Source: Rhizoctonia solani (taxonomy: Eukaryota > Basidiomycota > Agaricomycetes > Cantharellales > Ceratobasidiaceae). From it: DNA of 64,000 nucleotides. The position numbers and the translations under genes were made by a program. The DNA is taken from positions 558,001 to 622,000 of the forward strand of contig NC_057383.1 of the NCBI RefSeq assembly GCF_016906535.1, given 5' to 3'. Positions 33,053 to 43,141 of this stretch are shown here, one piece after another; position 1 is the first letter of the stretch; every line of letters starts with the position of its first letter. Below the pieces are notes generated by a model. That model was not told where the DNA came from and made no database searches. It was given only the letters and a program-made list of their open reading frames with translations.

Positions 33053-33497
33053 TGTCATGACCTTCATTGGCATGACATGATTTTCTACTATTTTCTACCT
33101 TTTTTCCGAGATAGTTTCCTTTTTTGGTATATATTATGACTCATCAAGATCACGTGACATATTTGATATATGATGTGAAATTGTAAATGACTCACTATTT
33201 AGTACTGTTGTTTTTGATGTGGCTTTCCTCATGTATATAAGCCAGGTCAAGTTGCCGCTAAACAGCAAGACTTGACCTCTTTGTCAATTCACCTCAACTC
33301 TACCTATTCCTTTGCCCAAGCCCTTAGTTGGCTATAGTGCACATTACTTAAGCATCTTATCCAGGCCATCATTGCCCTCTACCTTATATCATAACCCCTG
33401 GACCTTAGTTGTGCCTCTACCCTTCCCATAGTCCATTGGTGATAGTGCCACGGACTTTAAGCCCCCTTGAACCATAGGTCCAAGCTGAGTTGTGACA
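33053..33497 (+). repeat. 3' LTR of C2
   Basis: 445 bp, with TGTCATGACCTTC start and GTTGTGACA end. It carries CACGTG near 33151 where the 5' LTR has TACGTG. Followed by GTCAA and the second half of C1. Confidence 0.88.
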
Positions 33498-33751
33498 GTC
33501 AAGTTGCCGCTAAACAGCAAGACTTGACCTCTTTGTCAATTCACCTAAGTTCTTACCTACCCATTACCCTGCTCCCTTGTTGAGCCTAGTGCACTTTACT
33601 TAAGCATCACTTACCAGGCCTTTGTTGCCCTCTACCCTGAACCATACCCCTTGGGCCTTTGTCACCCCTCTGCTTCATAGTCCATTGGTGATAGGGCCAT
33701 GGACTCTAAACCCACTTGAATCATAGGTCCAAGCTTAGTTGTGACAGTGAT

Positions 33752-34710
33752 CATTTACCTTGATGACATCCTAATCTACTCAAAGGATGACGCATCCCAC
33801 ACCCAGCACGTTCATGAAGTCCTACAGCACCTAATGGAAAACCAGCTATTTTGTAAGGCATCCAAATGTACCTTCCACGTCATGGCTGTGGAATACTTGG
33901 GGATCATTGTATTGGATAAGGGCTTTAGTTTAGATAAGCTCAAGATCCAGGCCGTACAAAAATGGCCAACTCCCACTAAAGTCAAGGAGGTCCAATTGTT
34001 CCTAGGGTTTGCCAACTTCTTACGTTGATTTGTTGCCAACTTCAGCCACATGGCCAGGCCGTTACATAACCTGGTCAAGAAAGATACGCCCTGGCAATGG
34101 AGCACTAAGGAACAAGAGGCCTTCCAAGGACTGAAGGACACCATCACCAATGCCCTGGTATTATGTCACGCAGACCCATCCAAACCCTACTTTTTAGAAA
34201 CAGACGCCTCAGGAGCAGCACTAGGTTCCATACTCAGCCAACGTCAGGAAGACGGCTGGCTCCACCCACTAGGCTTTCTGTCAGAATCATTCAAGGGTGC
34301 CAAGCAGAACTATGACATGCACAACAAGGAACTACTTGCAATCATCCGCTCCTTTGAGTACTGGCGCATCTTCTTGGAAGGAATGGCTCACCCAATCATG
34401 GTCTTCACGGATCATCAAAACCTGGAATATTGGAAGGAGTCCAGAACCTTTAACCGCCGCCATGCATGATGGCACCTCTTGCTGGCCATTTATAACTTCC
34501 ATATTGTCTACCGCCCAGGAAAACAGTCCGGAAAGCTGGATACCTTATCACAACGTTCCAACCACGCTGACATTCCCCCTGCCAATCAAATTATGTTGCC
34601 CAAACCCGTCTTTGCCAATCTTGCCTTTGTAACACCAGAAAAGGAACTCCAATGCCAGATTGAAGCAGCCCTTGACCAAGACAAATCCTTGGAGGAGATA
34701 CTCCAATTCC
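33752..34710 (+). pseudogene. pol: E1 pol, RT catalytic box to RNase H
   Basis: It resumes E1 pol with VIIYLDDILIYS (intact), then RNase H (ETDASGAALGSILSQRQ) and the tether to integrase. TGA stops occur at 34027 (FLR-TGA-FVANF) and 34467 (RRHA-TGA-WHLL), positions of Cys/Arg in E2. It is cut at 34710 by an inverted C LTR. Confidence 0.8.
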
Positions 34711-35158
34711 TGTCACAACTCAGCTTGGACCTATGGTTCAAGGGGCTTAAAGTCCGTGGCACTATCACCAATGGACTATGAGAAGGGTAGAGGGGCAGCT
34801 AGGGCCCAGGGGTTTATGATATAAGGGTAGGGGGCAATGAAGGCCTGGATATGGTTTCTTAAGTAAGTGCACTGATGGCCAACTAAGGGCCTGGGCAAAG
34901 GGTAGGTAAGAGTGAGGATAGATTGACAAAGAGGTCAAGTCTTGCTGTTTAGCGGCAACTTGACCTGGCTTATATACATGAGGAAAGCCACATCAAAAAC
35001 AACAGTACTAAATAGTGAGTCATTTACAATTTCACATCATATATCAAATATGTCACGTGATCTTGATGAGTCATAAATATATACCAAAAAAGGAAACTAT
35101 CTCGGAAAAAAGGTAGAAAATAGTAGAAAATCATGTCATGCCAATGAAGGTCATGACA
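34711..35158 (-). mobile_element. Solo family-C LTR in inverted orientation in E1 pol
   Basis: On the plus strand it runs TGTCACAACTCAGC...GGTCATGACA, the reverse complement of the C2 LTR (448 bp), with a perfect ATTCC TSD (34706-34710 and 35159-35163). Confidence 0.92.
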
Positions 35159-35163
35159 ATTCC

Positions 35164-36557
35164 TCCAAAATGAGTCAAAGGCACCTCCCTCCATCAAGAG
35201 GGCCTTTAAAGATTACCAAATGGAAGCCAGGCTATTATTTTACCAAGGGTGTATTGTAGTCCCTGACGTTGGCACACTGAGGACGGAATTACTCCACATC
35301 TACCATGACAGCCCCTTGGCAGGTCATCCAGGGAGGCAACGGACCCTGGAACTGGTCTCACAAGTATACTATTGGCCTGGCATCTGTGCTGACACATATT
35401 GGCACATGGATTCTTGTGAAACTTGCCAATGAATCCGGAAACCAAAGTACTCCTCAATACCACTGCAACCCCTGGAACTCCCTATTAGACCCTGGCAGCA
35501 CGTATCTTACAACATGATTGTAGATTTACCCAAAGACGGCAATAGCAACTCCATCTTGGTCATTGTGGATAGTTTCACCAAATACGTCATCCTGGTGGAA
35601 TGCTCCAAGAAACTCAAGGCCCTGGAATTAGCGGACCTCTTCCTACAACACATCTGGAAACGCTACAGCATGCCCAAGAAGACAGTATCAGATTGCGGAA
35701 GGGTCTTCAATAATAAGTTCCTCAGGGCACTGTACCAGCGGTTAGGAATAGACCCACACTTCTCCTTGGCGTACCACCCCCAGAGCAATGGTCAGACGGA
35801 ACAGGTAAACCCCACAGTTGAACATTTTCTACAAGCTTACTCAGGGATTAACCAAAAGGATTGGGTCAAATGGTTACCTATGGCGGAATTTGCCTACAAT
35901 AACACGGTACACAGTAGCACTGGCAAATCCCTGTTCAAAGCACTATATGGATGGGAACCATCACTTACCCCAAGTAATGTCCCAACCAATGTTCCAGAAG
36001 CAGATGACCTGGCCACCCAAATGGAAGCTCAATGGCAAGAAATAGAAGCGGCCCTCTGGCAATCAAAGACACATATGACAGCTGGAGAAACAGGAGAACC
36101 CACCAGTTTTGAGATTGGAGAAGAGGCCTGGCTGGATGCCAAGAACATCAAGCTAAAAACCCTAAGTCCCAAGCTAACAGAGCAATGCCTGGGGCCCTTC
36201 AAAGTAACCAAGAAGATCTCTGACCGCGCATACCGCTTAAGACTTCTGCCTTCTATGAGAATCCACAACATCTTCTATGTAGGATTGTTGTCCAAAGTAA
36301 AACAAGACAAGAATCAAGCCTTTGAGAACTGCCCACCACCTGTCACTGTGGACGGAGAGGAAGAATACAAGGTTGAAGGCATAACGGATGCAGAAGAACG
36401 GAACAGAACCTGGTTCTTCAGGGTCAAATGGAAAGGCTATGGATCAGAAGAGAACATGTGGGAACCCCAGGAGAACCTCAAAAACACGGGAAAAATTTTG
36501 AAAAAGTATGAAGAAGAAATGAGAAAGAAGGCCCTTAGAGGAGGGGCAGTGTTGTAG
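35164..36557 (+). pseudogene. pol: E1 pol, integrase and chromodomain
   Basis: It continues with ESKGTSLHQEGL-type remnants, the HHCC domain (HDSPLAGHPGRQRTLELVSQ), a TGA at 35431 (CETCQ-TGA-IRK), and the integrase core (VSYNMIVDLP with Asn for the first Asp, VSDCGRVFNN, NGQTEQVN). The chromodomain (EEYKVEGITDAEERN, FFRVKWKGYGSEENMWEP) follows. It ends in TAG at 36555-36557, overlapping the 3' LTR start. Dead copy. Confidence 0.8.
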
Positions 36558-37131
36558 ACACATTCAATACCAGGGAATTTATTCCCATTTTCTTGGATTT
36601 AAACAAAGACAATTGGACAACATTTTCAATCACATGACTCTGGCACTTATATCATACGCTAAGCACCAAGCCATGTCCCCACCTGCGCTTACTCAGCATA
36701 CATAGCCACCTCCACCTATGACATCATCATGACACGTCAGTGACATGTATGCATGAGTAAGGCCAACTGCGGATTGGGGTTCTTATTGGATTAGGTATTG
36801 CATATAATGTATTTGTAATTAGTACATCTGTAGAATATATAAGGAGGCCAACCAACCATGGTAACACCCAGGTCAATTACCTCTTGTTGCTCTCCACATT
36901 GTATGAGGCCTTAGGCCAGTAACCACTTAGTCACTACCACCTGTACTTGTTGCCTTAAGCAACTTTCTCATTGTAGTTACATAGCTTGCCATTGCCCTTA
37001 AAGCCTTGGTCACCGTACTTAGATAGTTAGTCATTGTAGGTAGCACTCCCACCGCCTTAAGCGGTTCTACTTAGTTCTATACGGCCACAAGCGCCTGCTA
37101 CCTAGACAGCCCCTTAAGGATGTCTAGGACA
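36550..37131 (+). repeat. 3' LTR of E1
   Basis: 582 bp, TGTTGTAGACAC...GTCTAGGACA, followed by the TTTAT duplication. It matches the split 5' LTR. CACGTG has become CACATG and GGCGCTT has become GGCACTT. Confidence 0.88.
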
Positions 37132-37207
37132 TTTATATATGCTCACCAAAAATTTACTTGTATAACCTCAGTTCACTATATCATAGTCAAAGCTGAGGTA
37201 TAGTACT

Positions 37208-37380
37208 TGTCATAAACAGAGGAAAATAGAACTAGCCAGAATTGAACCAGCTTGACCACTAAGCCATAGAGCCCTATTATTCCTCTGCTGACAACCCATG
37301 ATTACACCTGCTACCCCCCAAATTTGGGCTTGGGCCAGCATGCAACCACTTGTACTGGTCATGTGACCATGTCCAGGACA
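37208..37380. mobile_element. 173-bp tRNA-related element, copy 3, in host DNA
   Basis: Same 173 bp and same ends as the copies at 11005 and 15052. The flanks GTACT and CATAT do not form a TSD. It lies 76 bp to the right of the retrotransposon nest. Confidence 0.75.
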
Positions 37381-39930
37381 CATATTCCCTAAAACCCTAC
37401 TCTATAACACCACTCACTGTTACTGTTGACTGTCACTCTTGGGTTTGGGCTTGCCCCCCTCAATTGTGTGATATATTGTGCCTCAAGATTTCAAATAACT
37501 TAAACTTGTATAAGTGGATCTCCCAAGTACCCATAGTGTGGAAAGGTTGTAGACCTGATACAGAGTTCTTAGGTTAAGTGAACAGAAGGCAATCATCCTT
37601 AAAGAAGGATATATACTAAGTAACCAGTTAGTTCCTGCAACTAGGAGTGAAACTTACATAACTATCTCTGCCAAAGGGAACCTGAGCCAGTACTCTTGCT
37701 CTTACAGAAATACTTACTAAGACACTTTACACTGAGAAAGGATATATCTGTAGTTGATTGTATTCAAGATAGCTAGACCCAGAGAACCCTAAAGAAGCTA
37801 CTTGTTTACTTAGCTTGGAAATTGGGAAACTTCCAACACAGACTCTGCTCAGCACCAGAGTCTTGACCTCTTTTCCCCCAATTTACAACAGTAATTGCTT
37901 TTTTTTTTATTCAATAATTAATCCAAGTGCATCCATGCCCATCTTTATTGCATCAAATTTTCAGAATTGATTCCAGAGCCTGCTGGCAAGCCAGGAAGGG
38001 ACCCTGCCACAATCTCCAAGAAGACCAGGAAGCCCCAAGGCTATCATTTGTGGGCAGCTCTGGCCCTCAAGAAGGGCTTGCCAACTCATGGCCTATATTG
38101 AGTGAGCTTAGGCTTGGTAAAATTGTATAGCATAACACTAAATCCACCACTCCTTGCCTTGATGTTAGGATATTGTCAAAGATAGCACTGTGGGTATCAA
38201 TTGGAAACTACCATACCAGAGCCAACAGCAAGACAATTGTGTAGCTACAGCTGCAGAGGTATGCTCCAATCTCCATTCCTATACATAGTGTTTACTCAAT
38301 GGCTTTCAGGTTCTTCAGAAGGAGCCCATCTTTCATTGTTACAAGGACAACTGGCCTGTTCACGCTTACATGAAGGGTTTGCTAAGTAGCAGAGCAGACT
38401 TGCAGCAAAAATTGAGAAAGAGGGCAGCACAGGAAGGTAAGCCAGTTAGTTTACTGAGCTCTGGCCTCATTTATATACTTGCATATGCATACAAGAAGAG
38501 GAGATGGACATTGATACAAACAGCAATATGGGCAATAATGGCCCAGAGAATGGAGATCACCCTGGTCAAGGAGCAGGTATTGCTGCTACCCTAGGTAGTA
38601 AGCCAGCAATTGACCTTACAGCTTCTGCTATGCCAACAGTGCCTTCAGCAGCTGCACCTGTCTCTGCCTCTGCTGGGAATACAAACTCAGTGCATATCCA
38701 GTTTGACTGGAACTCCTCACTCTCTCACATAAACACTGTCATGAATAGCCTGTCCCTTCCATTACAGTAGGCTTGTTATACTCACAATTAGAATTAAGCA
38801 ACTTACCAAATCAATAGAACAATGTCCAGTTTGCTGCAACAGCAGTTCATGTAGCCTCCAAACAGTTTGACAAGGATCAATCATCAAGCAGCTCCAATGA
38901 GGATACCAACACCCCACCAACAAAACAACAGAGACAAAATTGCAAAAGTAGCATGCCAAGGGCTTGTGTGAGTGGTAGACCTCTGAGTTCCAAAGTTTCA
39001 AGTACTCACAGGGAATGTTCCATGTATAGAATCCCAATGGGAACGCTATCAAGCCTGCAGCAGTAAGTGTTAGTAACTGGTCTGTTCAGCTTTGCTAACC
39101 CCGCCTTAAGCCTTCCAGTGCTACAACTTCAAAGGGTCAAAACACCAAGTTGCGTCCAACAGAACCAGGTCTTTTGGGGTCAACTACAAAGGTTTGTGTT
39201 TGATCTGACCCTCTATATATAAGTATACTGGGATTAATTTCTATTTAGGCAAGTAAGACTCAGGCAGCACCAATGAGAAGAGCGCCAAAGAGTTCAAGGT
39301 CAAACAAGAAGTAGTTTTCAGTATCCTTACGCCTTTCATGATTTGCAAACTCCACTGTACTTGTATTTCAGATTTATGTTGGATTGAACTGTAATATACA
39401 ACTAAGTACCCAGCCAAGGAATGTGTGCAAACAAAGTGAGACACCTGTGCTATGAGTGCGTTTTTCCTGCTTCTCAGAAGCAGAATAACCGTAATATGTG
39501 TGTGGCACTTGAGATCCAATGCTCACAGAAGCGGCAGAAAGTGGAATAACCAAGCCTATTACTTGGAATCTTTGCCAACTACACGGTAAATCCACGTATA
39601 GTCCTGGATAAAACCACTATTATTCCCACTTCCTGCAAGCGGGTTCACATGGCACAACAGCTTCCAGACCGCAAGTTACCCACTGTACACTCCTAGAAGA
39701 ATCCAGTACAGAGACTGGGGACTATTCTCTCAGTGCAGGGCGGTACTTGTATACTCTTTGTGGACAACTGTTGGATTGGACAAACAACAAGGCAAATACA
39801 TGTACGTCCAGTCCATTGAGTTCCAAAGGTGAACTCTGGACCTCATCAATAATTCTAATGGGGGATCCCCAAAACACCTACCAAATATAGGGTATTTCAG
39901 TGATCTGGATGATCATCAGGTACCAATAAC
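37381..39930. other. CpG-poor tract, probably an old methylated relic
   Basis: CpG is almost absent from 37381 to about 39000 and sparse to about 39930, then abruptly common. TG and CA are frequent. Apart from the gene relic at 37.9-38.8 kb I see no coding region. It may be an old mobile element that decayed by deamination or an unconstrained buffer between the nest and the gene-rich part. Confidence 0.5.
37969..38770 (+). pseudogene. Relic or hypothetical gene, unrecognised
   Basis: Several short open stretches can be spliced. About 37973-38097 reads EPAGKPGRDPATISKKTRKP then QGYHLWAALALKKGLPTHGL. About 38209-38255 reads YQSQQQDNCVATAAE up to a donor (GAG|GTATGC). About 38309-38433 continues in phase as VLQKEPIFHCYKDNWPVHAY then MKGLLSSRADLQQKLRKRA. 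About 38493-38770 ends with a Ser/Ala/Pro-rich tail and TAG. Introns have GT...AG ends. The WPVHAY word and the basic N-terminal block are compatible with an Agaricomycete-specific hypothetical protein, but I cannot name it. The CpG-poor surroundings suggest it is inactive. Confidence 0.3.
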
Positions 39931-40287
39931 CCGGCAACGTCCCTCGGAGGTCATTGAAGCACACATACCGCACCATAGCCACGCACCGTGGCGCAATTCA
40001 ATCACCCGGTCTTGTCGTGTAAGGTTGAGATTGCAATCTAGCGCCATTTTATGGCGTTATGGTCCAGTATCATGTAGTAACACCATTGCGCGATCTTTCG
40101 AATCTTACGTACCGAAGGAGCCTTTCGCCGAGAGCCGACAAAGATCATCAACGATACGAGTGAATGAGAGCAAAAATTGATGCCCAAGGTGCGCCCAGTC
40201 ATCTCTCATTTGAAATTAGCACGCATATAAAATAACAGGAGATGGCCCTGTTGGCAGTATCCTCGGACATACTCTCACTCACTCACA
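39931..40287. other. Intergenic region and promoter of the beta-trefoil gene
   Basis: No gene is visible. Base composition becomes CpG-normal here. ATATAAAATAAC near 40225 could be a TATA box about 60 bases before the ATG. Confidence 0.4.
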
Positions 40288-40931
40288 ATGTCTTCCGATA
40301 GTAAATTCCAGCTGCCCCCTGGCGACTATGCCATTGTCAACCGTGTGAATGCCTCTGATGGAAAGCGGCTAGCTTTGACCTTTAATGGCGACGGCAAGAA
40401 CGTGACTGTCACCCCATTCGATTCTTCGTCGGTCAATCAACAGGCAAGTGCTATTATTTAAACTTTCCGTGTACTGTGGTGCCCAGTACTTACTTGGAAT
40501 ATAGTGGACTATTGAAAACTACAAGTACGATGAAGTTCGTGCTACAAGCTTGCAGCACGTCAAGCCCAAGAGCAACACAAAGCTCGAAGCTTCACTGGGC
40601 CCAGCTGTCAATGTCCGCCCCGTTGGAAACTACGTCTTTGGTATTACTCAAGACGGCTCCGGGTGGAGGTAAGTTCGACTCAAGAGCGTTCAGCCTATCT
40701 GTTAACCGTTTTCTAACAACCCACCAGCATCAAAGACGGAGACAAGAAGACCTCGTGGAGCATTCACGTCGCCGCATCGGGCTCCGAGGTAAGTCCCCCT
40801 TGGCGTACTTTTATGTTCCTGTAAAGTCCCTAACGCAATATGGTTCCTATATTTAGGTAGTTCCTCTTTCGGAGTCTACAGGCGAGAAACAGCGCTGGGT
40901 CATCGTCAAGGCTGGCACATCCCTCGGTTGA
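40288..40931 (+). CDS. Beta-trefoil protein, fungal protease-inhibitor/lectin-like
   Basis: Four exons (40288-40443, 40505-40668, 40728-40788, 40857-40931) give 151 residues; phases fit at every junction. The first intron has a GC donor (CAG|GCAAGT), the others GT. The protein starts SSDSKFQLPPGDYAIVNRVN and shows the beta-trefoil pattern of repeated QxW-like words (VNQQWTIENY at the end of repeat 1, EKQRWVIVKAG at the C-terminus) with a WSI strand between them. Length and fold fit small cytosolic fungal serine or cysteine protease inhibitors and trefoil lectins (I66/cospin-like, ricin-B-like). Such proteins are usually defensive against nematodes, insects or bacteria. No signal peptide is visible. 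Which ligand or protease it binds cannot be told from the sequence. Confidence 0.75.
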
Positions 40932-41324
40932 GAGGGTGTATAATTGCCCGATTTGAACCGTTATGGATTTGGCGTGCACTCGGACCATGTGCCCCAGCTA
41001 TCTTGATACATGTAGCATAAAACCTGACGGTGGAGTGAAGTGACTCTATGAATACATATTGAATGAATGTTTGAATACCGTGCGCATATACATTATATAA
41101 ATCTGGACTGAGTCTTGGCTCGGATCAGAGTACCAGTCTCCAAAAGGAAGCACACAAATTGGTTGAAGATACAAAGCAACCCGCAAGATGGGCTACACCT
41201 TGATTTTCCCGATTAATCTCGGACTCTGATAATGACTACAATAGCCCACCTAACTATCACGTAACTCAAATAGCGTTCATAGATTAAAACAACAGCCGCT
41301 ACGGTATACAAGTACACGACTCAT
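40932..41324. other. Intergenic region between convergent genes
   Basis: 393 bases between the tail of the beta-trefoil gene and the tail of ALG3. No coding potential or clear terminator; it presumably holds both 3' UTRs. Confidence 0.4.
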
Positions 41325-42912
41325 CTAATCGAACTTCTCCACCTCGATCTCGTCATCCCACCTAACAATTGACGTATTCGTCCCTTCTGGATACCCAAAC
41401 AAGACTCCGATGAGAAGTAAAACGTGTGCGGCCAATAACAGTCCAGAGGAAAGATCAGTCGAGGGATAAGTGTTCCATGCGTATTCGATTATGCCTAAAA
41501 TCATGATTCTACGGCGCATATACTGGGTCAGAGTCTATCATTCATTTTTAACAAAAGGCGAGCCTACCGAAGCGCGATAGGGTATTTGGTTCGCCATGCG
41601 AGAAGGGGCAATTGGGTGGCGTACCAAGAGTAGAACTGATAGTGTAAAGATCGGGCACAAAGAATTCCAATAAGATTAGCAGTGAAAAAGACTGTCGCGA
41701 TGTCTGAACCACGACTATCAGCACAACATTCTCCCTCAGACTCAGACCTAGCACTCACAATCTTGAGAAACGCTCGCTATCGCGGTCTCCCTTGCCGGAT
41801 TTTGCAGAGCTCGTTCGAGAACGGACCATGCGCCACCTTGTTTCTTGCACCATGCGCCGAACCCGAATGTTCCGAGTAGAATAATGTGGCAGAGTAGGAG
41901 TCCTTTGGCAAAAGGTGCGCTTAGGAATGTGTGTTCTGGGACGAACCGCCAGTTGACGGTCCATTTGTAGAGGAATTGTCGACTCAGGTCGAATGCGTTG
42001 ACGAGGTATTCCATAGGGTATGTTTCGAGAAAGGGGAGAGAGGGTATCAAGACTGCGAGGAACGTTAGGGAGAGGTACAAGAGCGAAGGGATGAGGCCGT
42101 TGGTAAGCAGTAGAACCAGGCAGGCCGCAGGCATATATAGCAAGACGTTCATTTTGATGCTGATGGCAAGGCTGTTTTGAAAAGTTGGACGCTGGGAAAG
42201 GGTGATGAGATGAAATGACGCACCCGAAGAGTATGCAACCGATCGCCCAGTATCGTTTTTGAAAGGCGTGAATGGCACCCATGGAAAGAGGTGTGGACCA
42301 GCAGTCGTTGAATAGTCGAAGGACGTAGATGGAGTGGAGCCGTTTGCTAAGGGGGAGTAGAAGTAGGACGTATTGTGGAATTCCTGCGCGCCGGTAGACG
42401 AGAAATGTAAGAGCCATGGTGAGCAAGTATAGCCCGGCATAAAGCTCTTGTACTTTTGGTAGATATTTAAGAGAGCCGCCTTGGGTGAGGTTATGCAGTA
42501 GATGATGGATATGTACATGACCAGCCGGGTACCTGTGGCAAAAATAGGTTACGGGTCTCCTAGGGTAAGGTCATAACAGACGCACACTAATGGACCAGTG
42601 GGGCCTGTTATTTGCGAATAGTCACGTTCACCAGCCAGGTAGAGATCGGTTTGTATCATGTATGTTTCAAAGTCGATCTCAGTATCTTGAAGGGGTTTCA
42701 GAATGTTTGTTTGTTTGCTACGTCACAGGTACCGAAATCCCAAACTCACACGGAATGAAACGAATGATCAGCCGGCATAGTGTAGCGTCGCCTATGAGAA
42801 TAAGACAAGCGATAAACCAGAAGTATTGTGACCGAGTGAGCAAGTTTTTTATTGTTCTTATTGGGTGTGTTATATCGAGTGAGTCGTTGGCTTGAGGTAT
42901 AGTGGGCGGCAT
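41325..42912 (-). CDS. ALG3: ALG3, dolichyl-P-Man:Man5GlcNAc2-PP-Dol alpha-1,3-mannosyltransferase
   Basis: A multi-exon minus-strand gene. The ATG at 42912 starts [12 protein letters not shown]. Exons in order encode [40 protein letters not shown] with [71 protein letters not shown]; and [21 protein letters not shown]. The C-terminus at 41325 is [12 protein letters not shown]. These are hallmark segments of Alg3, a polytopic ER-membrane enzyme that adds the first dolichol-phosphate-mannose-dependent mannose to the lipid-linked N-glycan precursor on the lumenal side. No break was seen. Small introns lie near 42540-42590, 42665-42750, 42190-42230 and 41520-41563. It shares a 229-bp divergent promoter with ATP3. 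Confidence 0.9.
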
Positions 42913-43141
42913 GATTCCAAATTATACAAAATAAGTTCAAAAGATGCAAAGGTCAAAGACAAGAGTAATATTAATGATCCAAGCGAGTACCGACACCAGA
43001 GTTCATAGCCGAGTAGAAAGCGCGAGGATATGATGTGCCCGAACGAGGGAGAAACCGGAAGGAAGAGATCAGTAAGCGCCGAGAAACATTTGCACACAGA
43101 TTCTGCCACTCTCGATTCTCCCACCGCCCCCTCATCGCGCA
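42913..43141. promoter_or_regulatory. Divergent promoter between ALG3 and ATP3
   Basis: 229 bp separate the two start codons. No clear TATA box; short pyrimidine-rich stretches precede the ATP3 ATG (CTCTCGATTCTCCCACCGCC). The two housekeeping genes may be co-regulated; this is inference. Confidence 0.5.

Larger units (their letters stand above)
13887..33497 (+). mobile_element. C2: family-C Ty3 chromovirus inserted in solo LTR C1
   Basis: LTRs are 13887-14333 (447 bp) and 33053-33497 (445 bp). The TSD is a perfect GTCAA (13882-13886 and 33498-33502). Without B2 and the solo A LTR the element is about 6.7 kb. The internal region holds a coiled-coil gag with a CCHC knuckle and a pol with a C-terminal chromodomain. 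Several in-frame stops and changed active sites make it inactive. AGAGGGGGTAA before the 3' LTR is the likely polypurine tract. Confidence 0.9.
13688..33746 (+). mobile_element. Solo LTR C1 (family C) in E1 pol, split by element C2
   Basis: The halves 13688-13886 and 33503-33746 join to 443 bp, the family-C LTR length (445-447). The outer flanks are ATGAT (13683-13687) and GTGAT (33747-33751), a TSD with one CpG transition. The split point carries GTCAA on both sides. Because only one LTR and no internal region remain, C1 had already recombined to a solo LTR or did so around C2. Confidence 0.88.
738..37131 (+). mobile_element. E1: family-A Ty3 chromovirus, outermost shell of a 36.4-kb nest
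   Basis: The 5' LTR starts TGTTGTAGAC at 738 and the 3' LTR ends GTCTAGGACA at 37131. The flanks are a perfect 5-bp duplication TTTAT (733-737 and 37132-37136), so all 36,394 bp occupy one host insertion site. Removing the nested insertions and one TSD copy for each leaves about 6.4 kb: LTRs of 579 and 582 bp and about 5.2 kb of internal DNA with gag, protease, RT, RNase H, integrase and chromodomain. Its own body lies at 3442-4388, 11183-12321, 12887-13687, 33752-34710 and 35164-36549. It carries several TGA codons at former Arg codons and is dead. A GGTAATC-type self-primer site follows the 5' LTR. Confidence 0.9.

Noticed and set aside
41682..42180. Plus-strand open frames across ALG3
   Set aside because: Shadows of the minus-strand ALG3 exons, which carry clear family motifs.
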